This document shows positions 47,653-57,860 of a DNA stretch of 64,000 nucleotides, piece after piece (positions within the stretch are counted from its first letter, which is position 1; each line of letters starts with the position of its first letter). The position numbers were made by a program, and so were the translations under genes. This DNA comes from Tetramitus jugosus. Its lineage: Eukaryota; Heterolobosea; Eutetramitea; Acrasida; Vahlkampfiidae. The notes beneath the pieces are model-generated. The model had not been told where the DNA came from and ran no database searches. It saw only the letters and a program-made list of their open reading frames with translations. The stretch spans positions 62,001 through 126,000 of the forward strand of contig OW569371.1 of the NCBI GenBank assembly GCA_937625935.1, written 5' to 3'.

Positions 47653-50468
47653 GTTTGACAATCCTGTGGTACAATGTCAATGGGATTAAAGGAAAGATCC
47701 ATGACATCGTTAAGGTTCTAGAGACAGAGAGTATTGATGTGATTATGATCCAGGAAGCAAGCAAAATGGACGAACACTTTTGTGAGAGGGTCAACAGAAT
47801 GCTGGAGAGAATTAATTGTGTCCTTTTGTGCGACACACCAAGTAAGTATGTAGCGACAATCATCAGGGTCTCTTCTGTGGACAGCTATGGAATCACTCAT
47901 TCCAGCGACAGAACAAGCACTGAGCATCAGCATAGGATCAACCAGTTACACACTACTCAATCATTATGGTCCACATATGAGGAGTGAGGAACATTACGAG
48001 AGACTCTCTTTTGTGTTGAACAGGATCAGCGTTGAAGGAAAAGTGTTAATGGGGGGAGACCATAACACAGTAATTGAAAAAACAGACAGGTCATCTGGTC
48101 GCCTGGATGGTAACAGCAAGCTATTTGAAATCGCAATGGATGCTTCTGCCCTACTTGATGTCCAAGATACACTCGGTCTTCCTAAAATTCACACATTCTT
48201 CCGAGAGTGTGGCTCATCAAGACTCGACACAATCTGGTGCAACAGGAAAGCTTTAGTTGACATCCAGAGAGTTGGAATCTACTCTCAGAACGGCATCAGA
48301 AGTGACCACTTACCAATTGAGGTAAAGCTGAAAGTAACCAGTGATGTCAGTAGGAGCCGAGGAACCATCCAGACAACTCATTGCTTCCCTAGCAAGAAGG
48401 AGGACCCAAAGTGGGCAAGATATGCGGAAGGACTGTTATACGATTTGAAAGCACTGAGTATCGCGGACATTGCTGACGTTAATGTGCAGTGCGATCTTAT
48501 TACCTCCACGATCATTAGTCACGCCCAATGCTTTCAGGTTAGAAAAGAGGAAAAGAGAGTGAGGGAGAATAGACGGACCAGACGGCTTATAAAGCACAGG
48601 GCAGTGCTGATAGATTCAATCACTAATTGCACGTTGTCGATCCCAAAGTTGGACCATCTCCTGAACAAGTATGGCTTACAAGGGGTCAGGTCAAGATCTA
48701 GTGTGTTAGCAGCACTTATGAAGGTTGACAAACTCTTACACACTGAGAGGCGTAGATCAAATGATCGCCAGTTCCGCAAGTGGCTGTGGAAGGCGAGTTG
48801 GTCCGGGAAGTTCCCGGCTGAGTGGAAAAGAAGTATCATCATCCCTGCTTACAAAAAAGGTGACAGCAGAAGACTTGACAATTATCGTCCGATAAGCCTG
48901 TTAAGCTCTCTGTCAAAATTTTACACGAGACTACTCAACAAGAGAGTCTCGTTGGCTGCTGACAATTGTGAAGTCTTTAATGAGACACAAGGAGGTGGAC
49001 GCAGCCTGAGGGATATTAGGGAAAAGCTGTCAATAATTAGAGGAATTGTTGATGATGCGAATAGGAGGCAGAGACAGTTATACCTTTTATTAACAGACAT
49101 CTCGAAGGCTTTTGATTCAGTCCCGCATAACGCAATACGTGCTGTCTACGACTTTTTCGGCTACCCAGACAACATCACCAATTTAGTCACTGATATGGTG
49201 TCGAACAACGAGGCTCAAGTATTAGCAGGACAGCTCTCTAGACGCTTCAAGATCAACAAGGGCACGAGACAAGGGGACTCATTGTCCCCCACTACATATA
49301 TATTGGTGCACCAAACAGTCCTCATGTTTGCGCAACGAAGAGCTATTGGATATCAGGCACTCTCTCAAAGGATCTGGAACATTGCGTATGTTGACGACTG
49401 CAACATTGTTTCAGAATCCAAAGAAGATATAGAACGCATTGCCAATGATATGAGTGGGGTGTTGCAGATGTTGCGGATGAAGATGCACCCCAACAAGCTC
49501 GAACTCTTTGTCAGAAGGCCAGGAGACGATATTGTAGAGCACGACATAATGGTAGCTAACTCCAGAGTGCCTGCCAAAGGTCGGACCACAGAGTTGCTGA
49601 AGTCAAACACTCTTTCATGAAATGGTGCGCAATGCGGCTGCACGAGAAGGGAATCATCATCACTGATGACTCACATAGCCGCTGTGAAGGGTGCAAATTA
49701 TCAAATTACTTCTCAGCTAGGTCTCTCAGACTACTCAGCAGTGCTGGGTTGTATCAAAGACAACAACTACTTAATGAGGGTAGACTCCGGAGCTTCGAGT
49801 CACTAAAGGCCGAGGTTGGCAAGGGTTTTGGACCAAAAACATACCAAGAAGTAGCCTTCGCGGTGATGGTAATGCCGGAGTGCAGGAATATGGAGCTGCA
49901 TAAAACGAAGGGGTTCATACATACCATCAGATTCAATGGTAAGTATGCGAGGGGAAAAGAAGATCTGAAGGAGTTGTTCCTTCAGGAACGTAAGGCGTTC
50001 ATCAGTCGGAATTCGCAATGGTGGCTGCAGGTCGCTGCAATGGAACATGAGAATCAGTTCGACTTTCTCAGGAATCCGTTTGTTGTTGATCGTCAAATGG
50101 AGTGGTTCCACGCCCAAGTACGTAGTGGTACGTTACATACCAGAGTGGTATGTAACTATTTGTACGATGGTGAAGGCCCCAATCTATGCCCGAGATGCGG
50201 TACTGAACCTGATACAATCCTCCACTGTCTTGTCAGATGTCGGTATGCAATTGACGCCAGAAGAAGGCTTGTCGTGGAAGTCTACAACAAGTCGCTCAAA
50301 CTTCCATTGCATCGAGAGTCCGCCATCACATTATGGTTTGACAAAGTGCTGTTCAGAAACGGATTCATGTGGCCCATGCCGAGGAAGTCGAGCAGGGAGT
50401 ACCTCATGGGAATGATGGGATTAGAAAACGAAGCTGTCGACCAGGTGATGGATCGAAAAATGGGATGA
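47649..50468 (+). pseudogene. LINE ORF2 (endonuclease, reverse transcriptase, zinc knuckle), frameshifted
   Basis: The first frame (47649-47987) begins the APE endonuclease with LTILWYNVNGIKGK and IMIQEAS. Coding continues in a second frame (to 49620) with NHYGPHM, GDHNTVI and SDHLPIEV completing the endonuclease, then reverse transcriptase motifs NYRPISLLSSL, DISKAFDSVPHN, GTRQGDSLSP and the active-site IAYVDD. A third stretch (49617-50468) carries the C-terminal zinc knuckle C-x2-C-x8-H-x4-C (CPRCGTEPDTILHCLVRC). Frame changes lie at about 47880-47940 and about 49560-49617. The link from endonuclease to reverse transcriptase (about 48770-48800) is short, suggesting a deletion. More coding-like sequence follows to about 50650. 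Confidence 0.88.
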
Positions 50469-50670
50469 AACAGGAAGTAGCGCAGCGAAAGGCCCGTGGT
50501 TTTGTGTGTTGGGTGAAGAGTCGCTGCATCACAGTGCTGCACAGACTCTACCAGCAATCAAAGAAAGAGGAGACGCTCTTCGAGCGTCACAAGACGATCT
50601 GGGAAACTACAAGAAAGAAGGACAGAGTAATAAAGAGCAACCGCGTGTTGTATTTTAAAAAAAAAAAAAA

Positions 50671-50686
50671 CATGCCTTAAGACGCA
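50671..50686 (+). repeat. Right target-site duplication of the LINE
   Basis: CATGCCTTAAGACGCA, directly after the A tail; the partner is 46275-46290. Confidence 0.88.
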
Positions 50687-50969
50687 CTTCACTTGATTAT
50701 GGCTCTGATAGTGTATAGAATAAAGTGGCAACACAGGTTTTCCGGAAAAAAATTGCCAGATAAGATGGGATTGATATTATTACAAGAAGGATTCATGCAT
50801 TAAAAAAAGTGCAAATGTGTTTTATTTGTGATGCGATGTTTACTTGAAGGAAAGTCAAAAAAACAATATTCATCAAACATAAATCTGTGGGACCCACCTA
50901 TTTGTCATCTTTATTGGAAAGTGGAGGCAACCACTCTCCATTTTTCCTCCTGATTCATATTTACCACAA
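50687..50969. other. Spacer between LINE and next gene
   Basis: About 280 bp, AT-rich, between the LINE target duplication and the end of the minus-strand RING-BTB gene. Nothing recognised. Confidence 0.4.
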
Positions 50970-53357
50970 TCATGGGAATATCTCAAACTCACAATTTTCG
51001 CCCCCACAGACCCCCCACACAACGGGAACAAAAAAATTATTCTCCCATTTTTTCAGAGGGTTGGAAGGTACAACACCCAATTCTCGCCCATTCACAGTGA
51101 AGGATAATTCTCTATTTTTTAGATTCACAGTAATGACTGTACCCTCTGCGTTTGCAGACTGGTCACTGTAACTTGTGAACTCCCATCCTAAAATCAGGCG
51201 GCCACTGTCGCAATCAAAATACCATCCGCCGCCCTCTCGATCAGAAACCAATTTCACTCCAATCCTCAGACCAGTCCAACAGGTCAACAAACGAATAGAA
51301 AATTGATCGACTATCGTAGAACCAAATACGGAAAAACTTTGTTTGTATCCTCCATTCTTGAAGCGCTTATTGCCGTTGGTAAAAGTGCCTACGTGACTGT
51401 CAGGGACAAAGTAGGATGGAATCAAACAACCAGTGCAACCCGAGGTGTTTGCCTCAAAAAGATAAGCATTTTCAATATTAGCCCCAGTTAGGTTGCTATT
51501 TGTCAAGACAGAATAGGCCAGGTTTGTGTATACTAATTTAGTATTGACAAATATTGCCCCTGAACAATTTGACCTGCTCAAATTCAATCCACTCAAATCA
51601 CAGTTGGAAAAGTCCATATTCTCCAAATCTAATATGGGTGTGTTTTCTTTCCTTGCTACGTCAATCACTTGTTGGACTGTCAATTTCACTTGCGATAATG
51701 TTGTGTTTATCATCTTGGTTAACGGGAGTTGACAATTGTCAAGCTTTGCACCAGTCAAATCACATTGATCAAACGTGGTATCCTTTAGAATACAACCAGA
51801 TAAATCACAATTGTTCAAATTACATTGAGTAAGAGATAAACCAGAAATATCAATGTTAGAAAGATTATAGCCAACTAAACTAAGCTTACACAGTCGACCT
51901 CTGGAAGCTATCAGAGCTACGACCTGATCTCTTGTCAAATTAGTGTTAGTTAGATCACAAGATGCCAAATTCATGGTTCTAACATCTACATTTGACAAGT
52001 CAGTAGATGTGAAATTGCATCCGTCAAAGGTTGCTTCTCCGATATTTACATTGGACAAATCAGCAGATAAGAAGTTGCAGCCATCAAATTTGCTTTGTGA
52101 TATCTTAGCATCAGATAGATTCGCACTACTAAAATTTGTCTTGATGGTCAGGCATCCGGTTAGATCTGCTCCATGAAGGTTTGCCCCGCTTAGATTGGTG
52201 TTCATAAGCTTACATTTGGATAAGTCACAATCAATCAATGAGAATTTGGAGAGATCTAATCCGGATAAATTTAACCCACTCAAATTCCATGAGTTAAGAA
52301 AGAGAGGCAAGTTCTGTTTCTGTTCATTGTACAAGTGATTGAATTCACTTTGAGTCAACACCTGTTTCTGAGCCTTAATTGGTTCAAATTGAAACAGTTC
52401 TGCGACCTTGCTTAAATGATTGACATCCCCAGGGTCCACTCTGTCATACACAAGCCAATTCAAAAGAATAGTGAAGTGACAAGGATCGCAATCAATAAAG
52501 TATCTTCCATCTTTGCCTTGGTGGATTGGATGCTCTCCAGTGAACATTTTGGAAAGAAGCGAGTTTTTCTTTGTCAGTGTTCCGTATCCTACAGTCATCA
52601 TCTGGCCGCGAACATTGATATCTACAGGATCAGTTTCTTTTAAATGTTGGCCGAAAACGTTCTTTCTTTTTTCAAATTGGTTTCGTTCTTCTTCCAATTT
52701 CTTACGCTCCGTTTCCAGTTGACTCTTTTCCTTCTGAATCTCCTTCTTCAAAGTCTGAGCTTCTTTGGTTCTCCATTCTTCAATCTCCTTGAGCATTTTC
52801 TGCTTCTCAGCCTTCATTTCTTGTTCCATTTCTATTCTCTTCTGGTTCAATTCAATTTTTGCATCCACTATTGAGAACAAAACAGGTGTAAATGTACGGC
52901 AACAACACATGTAGGCAACCTCAGATTAATCTAAGACATACATAATGGACAACTCTTTGTTGAGTGATCATCCAAACTACCTCTTGCTACTGATCCTTTA
53001 CAAGTGGAACAAATCACTTGTAACTCATCCAAAGTGTTTCGAAGCATTCGAAACGCAGGCATCAGATCACTCACAACCATGTCAGCTCGACAATTTGGAC
53101 ACGTGTGAAATCCTTCAATACAAGATCGACAAAACAGTTCTTCACAAGCTTTATGCATCAATGCGTCTTCTAGTGGTAGAAAACAAATCTTACACTTTAA
53201 ATGCTCAGGAATAGAGTCTTCATTCACATATGTGAATTGGGTACTTCTTGGAGGCTGAAAAACCGTTAGCACAAAAAAGAGTCCTAGAAGTTTTGTTTTC
53301 AAAGATAACACTTACCCTATTAGGATTGGCATTTGTGGTACTAGCAGATGACTTCAT
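50970..53357 (-). CDS. RING-BTB-pentapeptide-SPRY protein
   Basis: Three exons (53357-53316, 53254-52942, 52867-50970) with GTAAGT and GTATGT donors; phases 0 and 1 join cleanly to give about 750 aa. Exon 2 has a RING-like finger (LKCKICF...CRSC...CPNC) followed by CSTCKGSVARGSLDDH. Exon 3 begins with a coiled coil (EMKAEKQKMLKEIEEW), then a T1/BTB domain like KCTD9 (NVRGQMMTVGYGTLTKK, FIDCDPCHFTILLNWLVY), about 250 residues of pentapeptide repeats (NLSGLNLSGLDLS, ANLHGADLTG) and a C-terminal SPRY-like domain (GWYFDCDSG, VNGRELG). A cullin-3 or direct E3 ligase role is predicted. In the RING the usual His ligand is replaced (CEELFC). Confidence 0.88.
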
Positions 53358-53764
53358 TGGTTGTTCTTTTTACTTTTGTGATGGTGTCAATACCTGAGAA
53401 AAACTCCGAAATATCCAGTTGACTGCAACGAGTTCCTTGACGCATCCAGCTGTCAAGACATACTTGCCTGATATCTACAGATCTACGATAAAGATGAGGG
53501 AAGATTGGATAAAAATATCCAACACATACGGCAATAAAGATTTTTTGCCCAGAACTTTTATTGCTCCTTTCCAATTCGATACGCACTAGTTTCCGTTTGA
53601 AATCAACGCTCGGGTTGATCTTTGTTTGATCAAATTATCAAGTCTCAGTTGTATATGTTGGTTAACCTATTTATTGTACAAGCTCCACCCATGTGTTGTC
53701 TCAATGCATATTCAGCTGAAACATGTGGAATGGAATGTTTTTTTGTTCGAAGGTGATCTTCTTC
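53358..53764. other. Intergenic spacer
   Basis: About 407 bp between two minus-strand genes, containing the promoter of the RING-BTB gene. An 81-codon minus frame overlaps its 3' edge but shows no homology or composition supporting a gene. Confidence 0.4.
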
Positions 53765-54310
53765 TTATTGTGAGCTTCGTCTAATGTCTCGCAGCACAAA
53801 CTGACCCGTAATTCCGACAACGTACAGAATCAGCGCGCGACTCACAAAATAAACGACACTCTCCAAAAAGGATCGCAAAGGTGCAAAATAGTGAAGAATG
53901 ACCTCTGAGAACTTCATATCGTTCCAATTGTGAACAAAGTCACGTCCAGCCTGTGAAAACAACAAAAAGTAAGCACAACAGAGAACGAGAAGTGTTGCCA
54001 GGGAAGTGATCATGACACCAATGAGAGCTATTCTCTGATTTGGATTTGTTCTCTTTTTCATGAGACTACTATTATTGTTGTTATTGTGGTTGTTGGTGGA
54101 TGTGTTTAGCTGTGAGAGCTTTTGTTGTTGTTGTTGTTGAGGTATCGTTGTGTTAGCTTTCATTGTTGTTGCTGTTGTTTTATTCGTATTTGTGGTGAGA
54201 GAGCTCTTTGAGTAGAAGAGAAGATGGAAGTGTTTATTGTGCAGTTGGTTGGTTGTGTTATGCTGGTGATGGAGCAGAAACTTGCACAAAACTGACGAAC
54301 GTGCAGGCAT
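53765..54310 (-). CDS. Unknown two-pass membrane protein
   Basis: A 181-aa frame with ATG at 54310. The first ~95 residues are rich in Asn, Thr, Gln and His. Two hydrophobic segments follow: about 100-123 (IALIGVMITSLATLLVLCCAYF) and about 150-170 (VVYFVSRALILYVVGITGQF), and the end is basic (RDIRRSSQ). A shorter product from an internal ATG near residue 50 is possible. Family not recognised. Confidence 0.65.
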   Translation of the reverse strand: MPARSSVLCKFLLHHQHNTTNQLHNKHFHLLFYSKSSLTTNTNKTTATTMKANTTIPQQQQQQKLSQLNTSTNNHNNNNNSSLMKKRTNPNQRIALIGVMITSLATLLVLCCAYFLLFSQAGRDFVHNWNDMKFSEVILHYFAPLRSFLESVVYFVSRALILYVVGITGQFVLRDIRRSSQ

Positions 54311-54632
54311 TCATTCTCAGGGGTGTCATATTCTGAGGTTTTTGACCCAAAAAAAGAACGATCATGTTTCTTCATCGGACTGTTCGATCGCATCAAATTT
54401 GCGAAAAGAACAAAGGAACATAAATGAAGGAACTTTGTTCAATTCCTTCCGACAGTAAAAAGGCGTTTTTTTGCTTGGATGAGCGTTTACGGTGGCTGTA
54501 CGACGCAGAGTTTTCCCCAGTAGTACCTCACACAGAGTTTCGAGGTGTGGAAGTTGCTGCGAACTGTACAGGTCTATTCGTGTTGTCAAACCTGGAGTCT
54601 TCCAACACACGAAACACTTGAAGAAAAAAAGC
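54311..54632. promoter_or_regulatory. Divergent intergenic region
   Basis: About 322 bp between the membrane protein (-) and the next plus gene. Open frames cross it but have no ATG in the right place or no supporting composition. Confidence 0.35.
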
Positions 54633-55622
54633 ATGCAACCAGCATCAACGAGTGGGAACTTCTGTCCTGATTCCATTCTGGTCGATCTTCAGACACCTTC
54701 CAGTGTAAATGACTTGAAACGTCGAATGATATCCTCAGTTCCAAACCCTCCTGCTGCTTGGATCTCCCATCCGTTGTTTTCTATACCTTCACCGAATTCA
54801 ACCATTCAAAAATCATTTGTAACTGTTGTAGAACCGGGTCAACCCTTTCGTTTGTCCATTCACAATCTGACAAATACAACAATATCGGTCAGCGGACAGA
54901 TTGATGGTCATGAGATGATACAAAAGGAGATTGGAACTTCCAAGTCTCATGTTACCAATAGAAAGAAGCGTGTGTTTAGAGGGTTCGAGAAGAATAAGAA
55001 AATTTATGAGTTTGTGTTTGCAAGGACACCAGTCGGTGATCACGCTTCGACTTCTGAACAAGACAATACTCAGTCAACAACGGATACAGTGACAAGTACT
55101 AGTAGTGACAACAACACCAGCGCTATTGGTACTATTGTCTTACAGTTTTACAAGTCGAGTCTGGTGCAGAAACAGTGGAAGGGTGATAGAAAGTTCAAGA
55201 TTGAGCATGCTCGAGGCAGTTCTTCGTCATCGTCAGGTCTAGGAAAGCACTGTCCCAAGATTTCAGAGTCTGACTCCAAGCAGATGGGAGTGATAACGAA
55301 GCCTGGAAGAGTAACACGAGTCAAGGACTCTGGCACGATTCGATTTTACCAGAGTGAGAAGTATCCATTTAGAATTGTGTATATTCGATATGTGGATGAA
55401 GTAGGTTATGCTCAGTTGCGCAGAGATCCGGCGTACAATCTTCCTCAGATCTCAAACAACCATTTCAATCTCCAACCTCCCAGACGCTCGAGTAGCAATG
55501 GAAAACAAAACACTGAAGTGATCAAGATTGAAGATGAACGATCCTCGCAGTCAACTGCGACTCGAAGCGGATCGAACGACAACAACACTTTCATCGACCT
55601 TACGCAAGATGATGAGTTGTGA
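54633..55622 (+). CDS. Unknown protein resembling DUF7918 family
   Basis: A 329-aa protein from ATG 54633; the same frame is open back to 54492 without an ATG. Residues ~60-190 look like a beta-rich domain (GQPFRLSIHNLTNTTISVSG, RKKRVFRGFEKNKKIYEFVFA, IGTIVLQFYKS), recalling a DUF7918-type domain known mainly from fungi. A second conserved-looking stretch is SGTIRFYQSEKYPFRIVYI. The tail is Ser/Asn-rich and ends FIDLTQDDEL, close to a SUMO-interacting motif pattern. Nuclear localisation is a guess. Confidence 0.65.
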   Translation: MQPASTSGNFCPDSILVDLQTPSSVNDLKRRMISSVPNPPAAWISHPLFSIPSPNSTIQKSFVTVVEPGQPFRLSIHNLTNTTISVSGQIDGHEMIQKEIGTSKSHVTNRKKRVFRGFEKNKKIYEFVFARTPVGDHASTSEQDNTQSTTDTVTSTSSDNNTSAIGTIVLQFYKSSLVQKQWKGDRKFKIEHARGSSSSSSGLGKHCPKISESDSKQMGVITKPGRVTRVKDSGTIRFYQSEKYPFRIVYIRYVDEVGYAQLRRDPAYNLPQISNNHFNLQPPRRSSSNGKQNTEVIKIEDERSSQSTATRSGSNDNNTFIDLTQDDEL

Positions 55623-55650
55623 AAGTCGACATATTTTATTCTTCAGTTTT

Positions 55651-57543
55651 TTACATTCCAAAGTGAGCCGTTATCTTGTTTGATTCAAAGTATATGAACA
55701 CGCAGGCATAAACAATCTTCATCATACTTGGAGCCTTGACCGATGTACCAATCACTGTGTCATTCAAACGGAATGTGATTACATCCCGGTCAAAGTCTAC
55801 TGTAATGTGAACGTGATCTCCTTGCTTTGCACCATAGGCACTCACTTGCTTGCTCACATTGTATGCATAGCCACTCATTCCGAGCCCACTGCACGATTTG
55901 TAACCGTCGCTTGGATGATGAGGATCACTCACGACTCCAATCACCATTCCCGAGCGATCACTATTAATTTTGTCTACACTGATTGACCAAGTGTTCAATC
56001 CACTGGTAAATGCCTTGTCGCTCATCATAACCATGTTCCATCCACTATTCTTTACTTTTTCTACGCTTGATCCTCCATTGGATAGAACAAAGTCTGCACT
56101 TCCATGATTGTTGGCCCATCGGAATTGTGCCTTGCTCTCTCGCGATTGATAACTAATATCTGTGCTCTGTTCTTTTTGGAATGCCAGTGGATATGCCTTG
56201 TATTCCATGAGTTGCGTGTACTTGTCTTGACTCACAAGTCCACTTGGTTTCACAACAGTCAACAAATCGTGTGCCTTGATGAGTGGCAATCGTACAAAAC
56301 TCAACACATATTCTATATCTACAGTATTGTTGTGCATGTGTTGACTGCTCAATGAACCAGGATAAAAGTAGTTGTGTCTTCTGGAGTTGACACTGGAACT
56401 ACTGCTGTGATTCAGGTGATCTTCTCCATTGTCGTTATTATTGTTCATTGTTGAATCCAATTGATTGCCACTACTCGATTCATCATCATCACCACCTGTC
56501 ACCATCATCATTGTTTGACGACTCGTACTACTACTACTGCTAATGTTGCTACCAATCGAATCATTGGCAGCTCCAGCGGTCAATGTTGCTACTGTACTGG
56601 TTGTTGTTCCCATTCCGTCCTCTTCATCATCATCATCATGATTGTTATCCTCTCGATCAACACTATCATGAGTAGTAGCTGTCGTCGTAGAATTAGAATT
56701 GTGCTTTGCCTTCTTGTTCATTCGTGTAATCGTAGGCGATGATCGAGAATGCTGCAGTGATGATCCACTTGTTGCCATTGGTGGTTGATCCTTCATCTTG
56801 TGCATGTACCACCGATACACTGCCTGAAAAATTTCAATCTCCGGAACACTCAAATCCTGTCTCTGCAACAACATGATCAACGCCTCTTGTGACAAATTCA
56901 AAAATCCATCCGTCTTAAAAATCTCATTCGCATGATCCACAATAAACAGTGCACACTGCTCACACAAATCACTCTCATAGTACAGTGAACTCAACTCCAA
57001 CAAATCACAACAATTTTCAAAATTGACTTCTTCCTTGACATATCTCGCACACAATTTTTTCAAATCATTGACTGCAAATTCATCTGCTATACTCATCAAT
57101 GGAATTGCAGTTTTTCCATCAATTTGACAAACATTGGTATAAATGTAGTCCAACAATAGTTCCATGACAAATAATGGATGCTCAAAATAAATGTCCATCT
57201 TGGAGTCATTGTGTGGATTGGCAACGTTTTCTCTCATGGCACAACCATAAAACATTTTGTAAAAAACTTCACTTCTTGCTGCGAGAAACAGTTTGTGAAC
57301 ATGAAATGTTTTGAGTGGTTGTGGAGGTGCTAATTGTGCTTCTTCTTCTTCATTATGTGTAGTAGTTGTGTTGTTGTTGTTATTGTTGGTGAGTGCTTGA
57401 TGAGAAGAAGAAGAAGCAGTTGATAAGGGAGAGCTATTGGGTTCGACAATGTGTAATCGAAGATCAGATGTGAGTTCATCATTGTAGAAACGCTTGAGGT
57501 TGAACACGTTTCGTGTGGGTTGATTCATTGGTGTAGTTGACAT
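55651..57543 (-). CDS. BTB-BACK protein with SPRY-like C-terminus
   Basis: A 630-aa protein. The BTB/POZ domain (about 20-165) reads LTSDLRLHIVEP, FHVHKLFLAARSEVFYKMF, YFEHPLFVMELLLDYIYT and DEFAVNDLKKLCARY, with a low-complexity insert. The BACK domain follows (CCDLLELSSLYYESDL, SQEALIMLLQRQDLSVPE, VYRWYM). A long Asn/Ser/Asp-rich linker (about 250-390) precedes a C-terminal SPRY-like domain (GLNTWSISVDKINSDRSGMV, GDHVHITVDFDRDVITFRLN). The layout suggests a cullin-3 substrate adaptor. It ends 28 bp from the stop of the convergent gene to its left. Confidence 0.9.
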   Translation of the reverse strand: MSTTPMNQPTRNVFNLKRFYNDELTSDLRLHIVEPNSSPLSTASSSSHQALTNNNNNNTTTTHNEEEEAQLAPPQPLKTFHVHKLFLAARSEVFYKMFYGCAMRENVANPHNDSKMDIYFEHPLFVMELLLDYIYTNVCQIDGKTAIPLMSIADEFAVNDLKKLCARYVKEEVNFENCCDLLELSSLYYESDLCEQCALFIVDHANEIFKTDGFLNLSQEALIMLLQRQDLSVPEIEIFQAVYRWYMHKMKDQPPMATSGSSLQHSRSSPTITRMNKKAKHNSNSTTTATTHDSVDREDNNHDDDDEEDGMGTTTSTVATLTAGAANDSIGSNISSSSSTSRQTMMMVTGGDDDESSSGNQLDSTMNNNNDNGEDHLNHSSSSSVNSRRHNYFYPGSLSSQHMHNNTVDIEYVLSFVRLPLIKAHDLLTVVKPSGLVSQDKYTQLMEYKAYPLAFQKEQSTDISYQSRESKAQFRWANNHGSADFVLSNGGSSVEKVKNSGWNMVMMSDKAFTSGLNTWSISVDKINSDRSGMVIGVVSDPHHPSDGYKSCSGLGMSGYAYNVSKQVSAYGAKQGDHVHITVDFDRDVITFRLNDTVIGTSVKAPSMMKIVYACVFIYFESNKITAHFGM

Positions 57544-57860
57544 GAATATATAAATGTTTGTGTTGTTGTTGTTGTTGTTTGATACTGGTATGTGAATCGG
57601 TTTTTTGGCTGTTGCTTCGGAGGAACGTTCGAAAATAAAGGTCTGTTTTGTTGGGCCTGAGAGCTGTGTTCTTGTGCGCTCTTTTTTATTTTTAGGTTTC
57701 TGTGGACGGCGTTGGGCTTGGGCTTTCCGACTACGACGGATGATGGTGTTGCAGAAGAGCGATTTTATCGATAAAATTCCGGTCAGGAACGATAGTCGTT
57801 ACGTTGAACAAAAATCTCATTCATCAATTCTTCGGTAGTACACTAAGTGCCTCTCCATTC
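57544..57860. promoter_or_regulatory. Divergent intergenic region
   Basis: About 317 bp between the BTB-BACK gene (-) and the TOG gene (+), likely with both promoters. Nothing specific recognised. Confidence 0.35.

Larger units (their letters stand above)
46291..50670 (+). mobile_element. Non-LTR retrotransposon (LINE, APE-type) beside tRNA-Glu
   Basis: A 4.4-kb element with ORF1, an ORF2 encoding an APE endonuclease, reverse transcriptase and CCHC zinc knuckle, and a 14-nt A tail at 50657-50670. The 16-bp target-site duplication on both sides defines its ends and shows that the 5' end was retained or nearly so. It reads away from the tRNA gene, its 5' end proximal. ORF2 has at least two frameshifts, and probably lost DNA between endonuclease and reverse transcriptase, so this copy is dead. 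One mismatch in the duplication also suggests some age. Confidence 0.93.

Noticed and set aside
52931-53311. RING frame as an independent small gene
   Set aside because: Flanking GT-AG introns join it in phase to an ATG exon at 53357 and to the BTB-pentapeptide exon; alone it lacks an ATG start.
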